64,000 bases of DNA from Plectrocnemia conspersa. Its lineage: Eukaryota > Arthropoda > Insecta > Trichoptera > Polycentropodidae. The notes under the pieces were generated by a model. It was not told where the DNA came from. It saw nothing but the letters and a program-made list of their open reading frames with translations, and ran no database searches. Shown here piece by piece: positions 50,521 through 61,979 of this stretch; position 1 is the first letter of the stretch, and each line of letters starts with the position of its first letter. A program made the position numbers and the translations under genes. Location: assembly GCA_009617715.1 (NCBI GenBank), contig VTFK01000056.1:1-64000 (forward strand), written 5' to 3'.

Positions 50521-52029
50521 ACTGCCATATCTTTTTTAATGTTACTACTATCAGCAATCTGTCAGACCGCAATTTTCTTTATTATATACGAAAAATCCTT
50601 TGTAAAATAATGTTATAAAAGAGAATTGTCAACACAAAAAACATCCAAGAATTATTTTATCTTTTCAAATTTAATTATCTGTTAAAAAAGTTTGTTTTAT
50701 ACATTATTTTGATATTTTTAGATCAAGATTTATGAATTTATAATAATTTAAACTTATATTATTAGTACTTTATTTAAAATATAAAAACAATAAAATTAGA
50801 ATTACAGTAAAAAGAAATGTATATTAATAAATTAAAAATCATATTTATCGATACATTAGAGTTAAAGAAATAAGGTACAGATAAAAACTGATTTTAGAAA
50901 AACTAAAAGTGTGGAGACAATGATAAGAAACAAGTAACCCAAAGCGCAAAACTTTAATCGGATTTACCAACAACTCAAAAGAGTCAGATATAATAAATAG
51001 CAAATAAATCTCTTGTTCAATTGACTGTAAAAAAAAAAGTTATATAAAAAAAAAATATTAAACCAGATGAAACGCTTAAGAAAAAACAGTGTTTTAATCA
51101 TAGCTTAAATATATGGTAAATCAAAAACTTGAAAATATTAAGATAGAAACAATATGCTAAAAGTGTCATACTTTTCAAATTCCTAAACACTTGGTTTAAA
51201 TGTTGTGACTTGGTTTGAAAAAATGTTGTTAAATTTATATTATGGCTTAATCATGTTATTGACAAAACAGTGACAGAAGACATAGTATCTTTATTTTCTA
51301 TAACCGCCAAATCGCTACAGAAAGTGACGTTATAGTAGCGTAAATTTAAAGTTTTTAAGAAACTTTTTTTCTGAGATGGAAATCGTAAAATTAAACTAAG
51401 AAATTGTTATTCTAAAAGCACTTAAAGAATGGTGCCATAATAGTCATATCCAAAACCAGTTTTCTATGAAAGTCGTATTTAAAATATCGAGTATTGCAAA
51501 ATACTAAATAGGGTAGTGTACCATACGGGTAGTGTGTAGTGTAACAGTTGCAGACAACACTTGCTCACGAAAATATTGCCATACAATTAACAAATTTAGT
51601 GGCTAAATATTCATCTATTAAACATAAATTGCTTAAGCTTTCTATATCTATCGTCAAAAACAGCATTGTTTTTAGTAAGCTTGTAAAACAGTAGAGGGAG
51701 CGTTTTCATGCGCTGACGTTCTAACCGCAACTTCCAAGAATATGGGACGCAATCGCGACTCTCTAGAGCAAATAAAAATCGCCGAGAATCTACGAATTAT
51801 CAACATCACATCCTCAACAACTTAAAGAACTGCTACACTGAATGGGCGATATACTATGAATCCATTGAATTGTATCTAGTATCACTTGGATTTTTTTTTT
51901 TTTAATAGAGATACCTAAAAAAACTTTAAATCCTTTTTAATAAACAATGTGTACTTCGCTTCACTTTAATTCTAAAATATTAAATCATATTAGAGGATAG
52001 GTGTATAGGTATTTTAGTATATGTTACCA
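50521..52029. other. AT-rich stretch; GC-richer patch at 51680-51800
   Basis: The patch includes AATCGCGACTCTCTAGAGC at 51750, matching TTCGCGACTCTCTAGGGC at 4592. This may be a short dispersed repeat. No gene is supported. Confidence 0.3.
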
Positions 52030-52200
52030 GTACTTACACCCTACGAGTCAAACCCTATGGGCGAGCACCCAGCTTTTGCCGGCCGGATGTGCGGGACCCA
52101 CCCTTAGTAAAAAAATTACTATACATATTTTATTGGAGTTTCATTAGTTTTCTCCCGAGGGTCGAGGCCGATCTTTAGTGATTTATATTATACTAATAGT
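52030..52200. other. isolated GC-rich segment, possible repeat fragment
   Basis: GGGCGAGCACCCAGC, TTTTGCCGGCCGGATGTGCG and TCCCGAGGGTCGAGGCCG occur close together in otherwise A/T-rich DNA. No frame, tRNA-like fold or inverted ends could be assigned. The density suggests a fragment of a repeat or structured RNA, but I cannot name it. Confidence 0.3.
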
Positions 52201-52822
52201 ATAGGACACTATGAACTATGTATAGAATTTGATTCGCTAATAAATTATTAAAGTGACACGCGCTCCGCATAAAAAATATGAGCATCGAAAATCCGCATTT
52301 TTAGGAATACTTTGAATTGCTTAAAAGTTAATAGCGTGTAATACATATTTTTAGTTCTCAATTATCGTATATACATATGTCAGAGCAGAAGACCCAAATA
52401 GGATCATTGCGGTACTCCAAAATGATTAAAATTCTATTGTGATAATTACCATATCTCACATACTAATGGCAGACAATAAAGTTACTCTAAAAATCTAATA
52501 AATCGGTAAAGAAAATTAGGTTTATGGCAAAAAAGTCGATATAAACTACATCGAAATGAACCAAAAAATTGTTAGACTTTGTCATTGCCTTTTAAATTGA
52601 CAAGTGGTAAGCGACAAATGACCCACTAGTAGCTTCATTTTAGACAACTACAACAGTCATAATAAATATATTTTTAAAGAATTGTATCCAAAAACTAAGC
52701 AGGTGACACAGTCAGTTCGAGAGCTATTCATTTCCTCATTATTTTTAATTTATAAAGAGATGACAAATTCGGGTTTACGCATACTATTAGCTCTAAAGCA
52801 CACAATATGGATATATAATAGA

Positions 52823-52885
52823 CTAGTGGCATTAATCAGTGACTTATAGTAGTGTAGTGAAAGACCTGGGTTGAAATCCCATACA
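52823..52885 (+). repeat. tRNA-derived SINE head
   Basis: The plus strand reads TAGTGGCATTAATCAGTG (A-box-like) and, about 45 bases later, GACCTGGGTTGAAATCCC (B box inside a T-arm-like repeat). The block around the B box matches, on the opposite strand, those at 4066 and 36023. The acceptor stem does not form, so it is not a working tRNA. Confidence 0.55.
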
Positions 52886-53189
52886 CCGTACCTTACATAA
52901 TTTAATTGGTTTTGAAAGAATACTTGAAAAAATATAAAATGGTCACTTCAAATAGATTAATAATATGCTCTCTTTCATACTCAAAATATGTATTAGATTA
53001 ATCTTGAAAAAGTACAAGTAATAATTTATTTTAATTTTTTTATTGGTTATTTATCATCTTCATGAATTTTTTTTTCGCAAATTTTAGGCTTATCAATTCC
53101 TAATCAATGAATGTAATCTGGCGTCCGATTTTAATCAGATTCCTTGCCTTATGCCTTAGTTTCTTCATGTACGAAAACATACATCTAAA
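52886..53189. other. AT-rich sequence, no feature seen
   Basis: I see no supported feature here. Confidence 0.35.
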
Positions 53190-53600
53190 CAAAAAAACAC
53201 GTGATTGCGTGACACGTAAGATTGATTGCGTCACCCGCTTTGACATTTGAGTGACGGATGATTTCTCTTTGCCGATTTGCGAGCGAGCGTAGGTTTCGCA
53301 CATTTTCCGCCGACGCGAGCTTTTTTTGCAGAAAGCTCTCAATTTGGGCAATAGGCAAAAGCGCAAAAAGGCGAAAGTCAATTTATGGCGCGCCGCGTAA
53401 AGAACGTATAAAGAGCTATTAATTACTCGTCGTGTGCGCTAAATCATTTTTTCCGTCGTTATCCCGTGGAAAATGAAACCGATTTTTCCGGAGGGATTTT
53501 TTTCGAGCCGTGAAAAACAGTTTGGAATTTAATTACGCCTTGGGGTTGATAAAAGATTAAAAAGCAATTACGGACTTGTTGTGTCAACCGAAAACAGGTA
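53190..53600. other. GC-richer island with a minus-strand frame (53100-53381)
   Basis: The 93-codon minus-strand frame is arginine/serine-rich (SSRRRKMCETYARSQIGKEK) with no recognisable domain. The island also spans 53380-53600, where GGCGCGCCGCG and CCGGAGGGATTTTTTTC occur. An exon cannot be excluded, but no clean splice pair bounds it. Confidence 0.3.
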
Positions 53601-54269
53601 TAATAATAATTTATGATTTCATTATTTTGTTCATTATATTTTTTGTTATACAAAGACGCCTTGAATTTTTTATTGCTACAGATGGAAATGGAAAAAATAT
53701 TTTAAATACAAAACCACTACATTATATTCGAAGAAAAATTTACAGAAACATTTTTCTAAGACTACCACAGAATTATTCAAGCGCTTTATTAACCCATCAA
53801 AGTGCAATTAAGGTTGATTTAATGAGTGTCTTGAGTATGAAAAATCACGCAAGATTGATATTATAAATATATAGCGATATATTTTCCAATCGACTTAACT
53901 GTGCTACTTTTAAGATATTTGATTTCTGGTAAATTGCATTATGAAAACCACATATCAAAGACATTTAACCATTTGAATAATCATCTAAACCAATAATTCC
54001 CAAGGGGCGCTGAAGCAATTCAAGGAGGCGGTAACAGGTTTGCATGCAATTAAGGGCGTTGAAACGATCCAGTAGAGCAGTAGAGGCAAATATATTAAAT
54101 ATATGAAAAACCTTTTTTACTTGTTTAATCGTCATTTTATCCATTGTGTAACATAAAATTAAAGTCATATAAATTGTTTTTTTTTTTAAATAAACTCAAT
54201 AATACAAGTTTTAACTAATCCAGTAATAAAATCCACCTGCATTTTTTTTGAAGGTGAGCGTGGCAAGAA
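53601..54269. other. mostly AT-rich; unassigned patch at 53990-54080
   Basis: The patch, GGGGCGCTGAAGCAATTCAA to about 54080, reads in one plus frame as PKGALKQFKEAVTGLHAIKG. It lies just upstream of a hAT fragment and might belong to it. A 96-codon plus frame at 53576-53866 shows no domain. Confidence 0.3.
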
Positions 54270-54470
54270 GTACGGCATACATTGGCAAGAATATATGCAT
54301 ATGAAGTACCTCAAGAGACTCATTGTGTGACTATTGAAAATCATATCAGTTTTCTATACAGCTTGATGAGTCAATTTTGCAAGAAAATAAAGCCTTACTG
54401 TGCGATTTTATAATGAAGGATTTTTTACAAGTGTAACTATTTGCTAAAAATGTGACAAATAACAATATAA
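54270..54470 (+). mobile_element. hAT transposase fragment, ZBED-like
   Basis: Plus-strand translation at 54344-54412 gives FSIQLDESILQENKALL followed by CDFI, then a stop and LFAKNVTNN. This follows the pattern F.LQLDEST...., seen around a conserved acidic residue in ZBED/SCAND3-like hAT transposases. The fragment is too short for a full domain call and no termini are visible. A 60-codon frame downstream (54762-54944, starting MCQMLENKHAF) may or may not belong to it. Confidence 0.5.
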
Positions 54471-57400
54471 AAAATAGATTTTTTTTTATTTAAAAAAGTT
54501 TTTTGTACAAAAAACTTTTCATCACAAACTTCAACGCATCAGTTTTATCCTTGTTTTTTTTTTAGTTTTTAATAGTACGTGTATTTTTTAATGTTACTGG
54601 TATTAACAATTTTAAGCTTTAATGCGTCAATATTTACAACAATATTATATAATTTATTTCGCAAAAATTTTCTGATTTTTAAAGAATTTTCATGGAACCT
54701 ATTTTTGGTAAAAAATAAATTTGTACAAATATTCTTAAGTGCTGCTTAAAAAATTGTAAATATGTGCCAGATGCTTGAAAATAAGCATGCTTTCTTGGAA
54801 GCTTTTTTTGGAGGTCAAAAGTATTTGAATAAAAAAACAAACGTTGACGATCTTCTCAACTACTATTATCGTCATTATCTTTGCTGTGGTGATCTAAGAA
54901 CTACATTAATACACAACAATCTAACAAACGATAAATGGCATTAAAAACGATTTAAAGGCTCCAAAATATTTTTTTGTCTTAAATGACTTCCCAAAATATT
55001 TTTTTTGTTTTTGAAAGAAAAAAACAGAATCGAACCTAATTTTCGAGGTGTGAAAACAAGATGGAACACAATGAAAGCGATGCTAGACTGATTTTTTACG
55101 AATTATCTAAAACGTAAAAAAAATTTACTAAGTGATTTAAATTGTAGTTAAATGTAGGACAAAGGGGTAATAAAAAAATTAGAGACAATTGGTATCACTT
55201 ATACCTCACTATACATAAGTACCTCAGTAGAAAATAGTATACACTATTGACACCAATTGAAGCTTAAAATGTTGGTTAAAACCATTGATTAAGACTCTAA
55301 TCTTAGGTTAAGCTCTAAATTTTAGAGCGTAAAGTAAAATTCCAACGGACAACTAAAAAATTATATATATGCAAAAGTCAAAGTTTTTCATCGATTAAAT
55401 AAATATTAACATTTTTGGTTTTTCTTTAAAGAAAAAATGTGAGAAATGGATTAAGCATTTTATATCTGGGTACTTATTGACTCAAGATCTTATGGGTTCT
55501 AGCGAGTTAATAAAATCATTAAAATCCAGTTTCTAAAAATTCTTACATTTATCATTAATTTAGACATTAGAAAAAAAATATTATTCTGATCTTTAAGAGA
55601 GTAATGAAAGAAAATTAACACCTTGCCTATTGAGAAAAAACTAAAAATATATTTCAATCCACAGGTAAAAGAACAAGCAATTTACAGTTCTTGTTTGGTG
55701 TTCAAAAACTTTAACACAACCAAAAAGTTCCTAATAACAAAACTATGATCGTTTACATTTTAGATGCTATGTGCTTTTTCGTAAGATATTTTAAGAATAA
55801 TCTGTAATAATGTACCTATTATTGAGGACTTTTATTTCTCGAGAGATGAAAAACATTAAACCAGAATGTCTAGTCACACTGCATAGCATACTAAAAAAAT
55901 CAGAAAATTTCAAGAAGCAGCAGCATCATTTTATGAATCGACTAATACTTTGTCGAATAATACAGATGGAAGTACAGATAAAAAAAAAAAAAAAACTGGA
56001 TCTATCTGTTTATCAACTTAAAACAAGTTGATTTTTAGGGAAGCGCTAAGAATTTTCTTATCTAAAAAACCGGTAGACTAAATCAATATGGAAACTTCTG
56101 ATCTAAATAGTAGTATTTTTCAAGTTGCACTAAGAACTCAAATCAAAATACAAATTTAAAATGAAATTTTGATAGCATAGATTAAAAGCTAAGACTACAT
56201 CAATATTTTAACTTTACAAAAATATACTTTAAGTATATGTGTGGTATATACATATGTATGTACATATATGTTTATGTAATATTAAATCAATTTCCTCAGG
56301 CAAACCCCTAACGACACTCGGCGTCCGGTCGTGGTAAATTGATTTCATCTCTCTCTCTCTCTATATATAATATTTTTTTCTTATCCAAATGAAAGGTTCT
56401 ACGTGGCGCTCTCACAAACTGTTTTTTTAGCATCCCTAAATAGACACAACGTGGATTCATAAGCCGAAATTCTGCGTTTGCCGAATTTTCATTGGATAAC
56501 ATCTTAAAAAAATACGCTTAAAGTAGAAAATGTACCATAATTTAATTTAGCCGTGTTTGAGTTGTGCTTTAACGCGGTGTTAATTAAGAACATATTCTCA
56601 CCCACTTGCGGACCATTGTAAAGAGATGTGCAAACAGTCTTGAGGGCAGATGAAAATAAACGATGGATTAGTATATAGGTTGTAGAAAGCTTCTACAGAC
56701 ATTACTGGATAATATTAATGAAGATAACGAACGAGAATTTATTATTATGTTTGCGTTAAAGAATATGTTCATATACACTAAAATTACAAAGCATAAATTG
56801 TATATTATGAATACCGGTAGACATAGAAATAATAAACGTAAAATGAATAAAATAAGAGAGAAACACTGCTTTTCATTTTAGGATAATTGCTATGACGTAA
56901 AGGTTATGCTGTTTTATTTATACAGAAAGTTAATGAACTGTTTTATTTTTTTAGCATATAAATATTTGGTTTAAAATAATAGATGAAAAGTTTATTTAAT
57001 TATAAATTTTATTCCAGATTATTTGCATTTTTTCATATTTTATTTTACCTCTTCTGACATTTTACAGAATTATACAAACGTTCTATTTAAAGTTACGTTG
57101 TATTTCGAAGTGTTTTAATATCCTAATTTATATTTTTTAGAACTTCACATTTTTTTATATTAAATCAAATGTTATTCTGAATAAAAATAATACGTTAAAT
57201 TAACGCAAATTTATGTATCAACTAATTTATAACAATAAAGTGAACCACATTAGCTCTATGTTAGTATTATTAAAAACATGACAGAAATCATTTGAAGAGC
57301 GAATGGAAGCTGAAACATTATCCATATAAGACAATTGCTAAATATGTAGTATAGAATTAGATTCAACCGTACACAATAAAAAAATAGAATTTTTTTAATC

Positions 57401-57769
57401 ATCTGAAATTTTTATGGAAATGTTTATTCGCTTTAATCTCCTAGCGATATATGTTTTTTCACATCATTGCTAATATAGTCTGCGAAAAACTTATATTTAT
57501 GTGCATCTAATCAACATAAATGGACTGAGAAATAGTTAGAGGTATAATAGAAGTTTATTTTGTGAAACTATCTCGCTGCTCAACAATACAAATTAGCTTT
57601 TGCAAGTTTCCTTTCAATGCAATATCTTCCACCTTATTAAGCGATATTTCGCGAAAACAATCTGCTTGTTAGTGCCAAATTGCTTGGAAAATTTCCGCAC
57701 TAAATAGTTCAATTATTTATTATTATTTTATTTGCGTACGTAAATTGTATCTATATTTACGTATTATAT
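54471..57769. other. AT-rich stretch; CT/TA microsatellite at 56349-56369
   Basis: CTCTCTCTCTCTCTATATATA is a simple-sequence repeat. Frames at 55810-56031 (+), with a lysine run from a poly-A tract, and at 56308-56502 (-), which overlaps the microsatellite, are not convincing. No other feature is supported. Confidence 0.4.
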
Positions 57770-58070
57770 TATACAAAACATATTTGGATGCCCTCGGGAA
57801 ATTTTCAAGCAGGACACTGCTTTTCTTTTTTGTCAAAGCTCCTTTATTTTGCTATCGCCTGTGCGAGCTTCGTAAGAAATTCTTCTCGTATTCTTTCTTT
57901 TTTGTTCGCACAAAGGCCGTTTGAGATTTCGAGACGTCTGAGTTAAAACTTGCTTAACTAAGTTTACAACTAGTTAAACGACGGATATCGAATATCCTTT
58001 CGCCATGCGTGCGCCGTAATACTTTTATTGCGCACGTTTGGCGAAGTTTTATAATCGGCAATATATAGCT
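57770..58070. other. GC-richer island, function unknown
   Basis: More complex sequence, including TATCGCCTGTGCGAGCTTCG and CGCCATGCGTGCGCCG, stands in A/T-rich flanks. No frame or splice pair was found. Confidence 0.3.
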
Positions 58071-58894
58071 TGTTTTGTATATGTTTTAATCTAATTATTT
58101 TAGAGTGTATTGTAAATATAGAACAATAAATATATTATATATACATCAAATGCATACATTTATTATTTTTAATAATACATTAAAGCTGAACTTAAAACAT
58201 AACTAAATTTTACAAAAAAATTCAAATAAAACAGTAATCAAATATGAATCTATGCTAGCATTTATTACCTCATGTGGTTATTTTAGACCCCATTTAGGAT
58301 CTATACTGCTTATTATAATTACTATTACTCTGACAGATAACTTGCAATGTACATCACAAGACTTTGGGTTATGGTTCAAACCTCTGTGCTGTTTTTTAAA
58401 CATATAAGATATTCAGTTGAAGTAGTTTACCTAATATGAATAATATTTACCATGATATTCACAGTATAAAGAAATCTCCAATAAAGAGCTGTATCTCATA
58501 AACTGACGGCGGCCACTTAAATAACTCTAGAAAATGCTAACAATACTTTTTATACAATTTAAATTGCCTTATTTTTGAACAAAAACCGTGTTTCTGATTC
58601 ACTTAAGCCTACAAGCAGTATGGATATAGTTATTAATTATTAAGTGCTAATAAATATGCCTAAATAATGGTGACAAGTACTTAAAGATTTCGATACACAA
58701 TTCATCAATCTTTCTGTGGATAATGTGACAAATTAAAAATACGTTGAAGAAGAGAAAGTTAATAAACCTAAAAAGCCTTGTAAGAGCTACGCTATTTAAG
58801 CTTTCCAAAAACCATACCTCTTGCGAAAATGCTCCCTTTATTTATGGCTGAAATATTGGCCAACTGGATCATGAGGTCATATTACCTTAATTAA
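58071..58894. other. AT-rich; a lone B-box-like motif at 58371
   Basis: GGTTATGGTTCAAACCTCTG around 58368-58387 resembles a Pol III B box but has no A-box partner I can support. There is no gene. Confidence 0.3.
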
Positions 58895-59138
58895 CCCTTT
58901 ATAGGACACCTATTTTTGTTATATTTACATCTTTTAAAAATGAATTATTATCTTTTTTATCGTTTTAGGCGGCAATATTCTAAACTTTATATTGAATGGT
59001 AAACTGACCTACCAGTGTACGTTATCACGAGTGCTCTTGTAACATTAGGTTCATTATTAAAAAAAAACATAGGAAAAAAAAACCTTAATTTTGGTGGTAT
59101 ATACATGTACCACTTTGTTCAAGGTGTCCTATAAAGGG
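58895..59138. mobile_element. 244-bp TTAA-flanked MITE (piggyBac-type)
   Basis: The element starts CCCTTTATAGGACACCT and ends with the exact inverse, AGGTGTCCTATAAAGGG, a 17-base perfect inverted repeat. TTAA flanks both ends (58891-58894 and 59139-59142), as expected for piggyBac-type (or Kolobok-type) insertion. There is no coding sequence, so it must have been moved by a transposase encoded elsewhere. The perfect ends suggest a relatively recent insertion. Confidence 0.85.
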
Positions 59139-59771
59139 TTAAAAGCTAAAGATGATTCGTCATCGACTTTTTAGCCATTAAAAGTTTTATTTATATCAAT
59201 GCATCAGTCCATAAAGATACTTTTTAATCTCAATAATATGCAATAATCATATCAACAAAACATTGTTTGAGCAAGCAATTTTTTTAATGCTATCTTAAAT
59301 TTGTAAAGTGCATGAAAATCATGTAAAAACTAATAATTTTACTGTGAAAGAAAAACTTGTTTTACGCGTTAAAAGCGCCATGAACAAAATCTTGTTTTTT
59401 ATAACGTGGCGTTGTTAGGCTTTTATTTTATTTTTGTTCTAAAGTAACAAAGGAATTTAAATGTATGCAAAATGCACAGCTAATTAAAATACGAAATGAC
59501 TAACTGGCAAAGCTACAAAATATGATAATAAAAAATCCAATAACACTGAAAAATGTAACAAAATAATATTGATTACGAAATTTTGCATAAATACAAAATA
59601 GTGCTGATCTAACTCGAAACAATGTCGCTTCTCTATTCACGTCAACCATGATTAGGCTACGACTTGTAAAATTCATTGGTCAACCCGATCTTCTGAAACG
59701 ACTGAATTATTTAGACGCAGACAATACTACAAAAACAATGCTAACAATACTTATACAAACTGTATGTGTAC
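59139..59771. other. AT-rich sequence, no supported gene
   Basis: A 68-codon plus frame (59648-59854) crosses into the hAT element at 59772 and is not a plausible gene. Confidence 0.35.
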
Positions 59772-60193
59772 TAAGGATTCTGTGTCGAGACAACCCGGGA
59801 ATTTATTCCCAAGAATTCAAAGATTTTTTGCTGTCTCGAGTCCCGGGAATTTAAAAATTAATAACCCAGGACTCGAGACTTTCCGAAGTGCAATTTTACA
59901 AAAATATGTAAAGAGCGAATTTGATGTCAAGCTTAATTTATGTCTCGATATGAAGACAAGCTGGAATTCTTTATTACCCATGATCTCGAGATTTTGAAAG
60001 CTACGAAATTGCATTAGAAAATTATTAATTGATCTTGGCATCGGCTAAATTTGGAATGAATCGAACATTCACGTATTGGAAAATATTTGTGAAGTACTCA
60101 CTCCTATAAAACTGGCAGTTGAAGCTCTAAGTTGTCGAGATGCCACTTTATTAACTTCCGAAATTATTGTTAATTTCCTTTTAAAAAAAATAT

Positions 60194-60481
60194 TTGAAAT
60201 CAACACAACTCTGTCACACGAACCACCAAAATATTTCAACGACTAGAAATAAAAAATTCAACTTTAAAAAGGAGTTTCAGATATTAGACTCAACTATCAA
60301 GCGAACTCCGAATCTAGAGCTTTTATTCAAATCATTGCTTACAATTAAGCCAACATCTACAGAAAGCGAGAGAGTTTTTTCTACATCTGGAATATTTGCC
60401 ACAAAAACCAGGAACAGGCTATGTGATTCATCATTAAACGTCTTGGTGTTTTTAAAAACATATTTTTCTTTACAAAAGTAA
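60194..60481 (+). pseudogene. hAT transposase C-terminal dimerisation domain
   Basis: This 95-codon frame is the only long intact piece of the 59772-60819 transposase. Residues from about 45 onward match the hAT C-terminal dimerisation domain: LLTIKPTSTESERVFSTSG, then KTRNRLCDSSLNVLVFLK. The first 30 residues lie in a frame that does not match the upstream coding pieces, so its ATG is not the original start. It cannot act as a transposase, though a dimerisation-only fragment could in principle bind a full protein if expressed. Confidence 0.8.
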
Positions 60482-60616
60482 AGGTTTTAACTTAATATTG
60501 ATATAAATATTTCGATTAAAAAAATTGTAATAAATTAAATTTAAATAAATATCGAATAAAGTGTTTTAAAATTGTTTCAATAAATTTTCATCTATCGTAA
60601 CTATTACACAAATAAT

Positions 60617-60695
60617 ATAGGTTAATAATAATAAATTAATTTAAGTTAATAATAATAAGGTAATTTAAGTTATTAATAATAAGTTAATTTTTAAC
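60617..60695. repeat. short AT-rich tandem repeat inside the hAT element
   Basis: AGGTTAATAATAATAAATTAATTTAAGTT is followed by two further units of the same pattern (TTAATAATAATAAGGTAATT, TTATTAATAATAAGTTAATT), with a period of 22-28 bases. It lies between the transposase remnant and the subterminal repeats. Confidence 0.5.
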
Positions 60696-60971
60696 CATAA
60701 TTTTTTTCATGATTATACGAAAAATAATCAAAGTCTCGAGTCCCGGGAATTCCCGGGACTTTAAAAATTTGGGTTTCAAGTCCCGGAAAACGAAAAAACA
60801 CGAGACTTCAGAATCCTTAATGTGTACTGACTTAAAATTGTAGTACAAAAGTTATTTATAACAAATTTATTTTTCTTGTTAAAGAAAATACACACTGACA
60901 CATGTGATCTTATAGTGATATTAAAATCCTTATAAATATTTTTTGTTTATGTGTTATTCAGACCAATGTTA

Positions 60972-61403
60972 TTACCTGCTCTTTACAGACTTTGGAACAT
61001 TGCCACCTAGGAATAACATAGCGTATCGTATTTCATTACCTCTGGGAAACAATGAACCTATTTTTGGGATATAATTATCCTTCCTTAGGTGACTTACGCA
61101 CTTTAACCCTTTAACCCCAACCGCGCAATTTTCCCAGCACGCCACACCCGAATACAATCCTATTCGAAAATTTGCGAACCCTTTGCCATGCTGTACCGAA
61201 AGCACGAAACAATAAAGCTCCATGTTTTCCAATAAAGTTGTCAGATGCTCATTGAGCCTCGCCGGACAATCCTTTCCAACAGTTAATTCTACGGAGCCAA
61301 GATATTTGTCGCACTGCAGCAATAACGGCACGCCGAACATGTGTGCGATTTATGTGCTTTATTGCAACTCGTGTGTCCTCTGTTATTAAGTTCTTTGCTC
61401 GCT
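60972..61403 (-). CDS. candidate coding exon (best 61096-61403), unknown product
   Basis: The minus strand carries a 122-codon frame starting at ATG 61340 (MFGVPLLLQCDKYLGSVELT), clearly less AT-rich than its surroundings. A pyrimidine-rich acceptor, TTATTTTTCTCCATAG, ends at 61404. A strong donor, TGC/GTAAGT, lies at 61094-61096 after GVKGLKC. The likely exon is therefore 61096-61403, with about 81 codons coding from the ATG and a short 5' untranslated part after an in-frame stop. Past the donor the frame continues to 60972 only by chance. The protein has six cysteines before the donor and no recognisable domain; a signal peptide is doubtful. It is the best host-gene candidate in the window, but a conserved non-coding island or an unknown transposon could look the same. 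Confidence 0.4.
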
Positions 61404-61549
61404 CTATGGAGAAAAATAAATAAATAAAATAATAATATAATTTTAAAAACCTTGCTAGGAAAGTTTCTTACGCAAAAAAAACACGCTAGCTGGACGAACT
61501 CTGTGTAAGTAGAATAATATAATTCAATTTTGTTCGAGGGTCGTATCAA

Positions 61550-61979
61550 ATATAAATCAATGTTACACGAAACCCCGGGGCTCAGATTCAGAATTCATAT
61601 TTGATGGGTATGCGTGTGAGGATATTCGGGAAATCTTATCAAAAATGCTTAGCGTGCTAGCCTTATCTATTATGCCTATTAGGAGACGCTAGAATATTCA
61701 GTATTTTGATATATGAATTGATGTATGTACATATTAAGCATTCACTACCTCTAGCATATAAATTATAAAAAATAAATATATTTGTCAAAATCATCATTCA
61801 AACAATAAAATGAATTATTGATATCATTGCTAATAAATTAAAAAGTTCTAAGATTATGAATTATTATTGGCGAATAATTATTTATGATAACTATAGTATG
61901 TTTTAGAATCACTTATAGTGCGCTAAAAGTTTAAGATTTGTCATACGTTATTTCTGCACATATATAGCCCTTTTTAATC
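61550..61979. other. AT-rich sequence, no feature seen
   Basis: I see no supported feature here. Confidence 0.35.

Larger units (their letters stand above)
59772..60819 (+). mobile_element. hAT transposon, internally deleted, with target duplication
   Basis: The left end TAAGGATTCTGTGTCGAGAC and the right end (complement) TAAGGATTCTGAAGTCTCG form inverted repeats. ATGTGTAC flanks both sides (59764-59771 and 60820-60827) and fits the hAT preference nTnnnnAn. Palindromic subterminal repeats CTCGAGTCCCGGGAAT occur at 59838 and 60736, with partial copies at 59792 and 60770. The remaining coding sequence is the C-terminal third: a broken frame with MKTSWNSLLPM (59949), VLENICEVLTPIKL (about 60077) and IIVNFLLKK (about 60164), then an open frame at 60194-60481 ending with the dimerisation domain IKPTSTESERVFSTSG. 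The N-terminal BED finger and most of the catalytic core are gone, so it is non-autonomous. Confidence 0.9.

Noticed and set aside
53576..53866. 96-codon plus-strand frame
   Set aside because: Low-complexity isoleucine/phenylalanine start in A/T-rich DNA with no domain; likely chance.
55810..56031. 73-codon plus-strand frame
   Set aside because: It includes a lysine run from a poly-A tract and has no recognisable pattern.
61289..61549. 86-codon minus-strand frame overlapping the candidate exon
   Set aside because: It crosses the acceptor AG at 61404 and its upstream half is the A/T-rich pyrimidine tract, so it is not a single coding unit.
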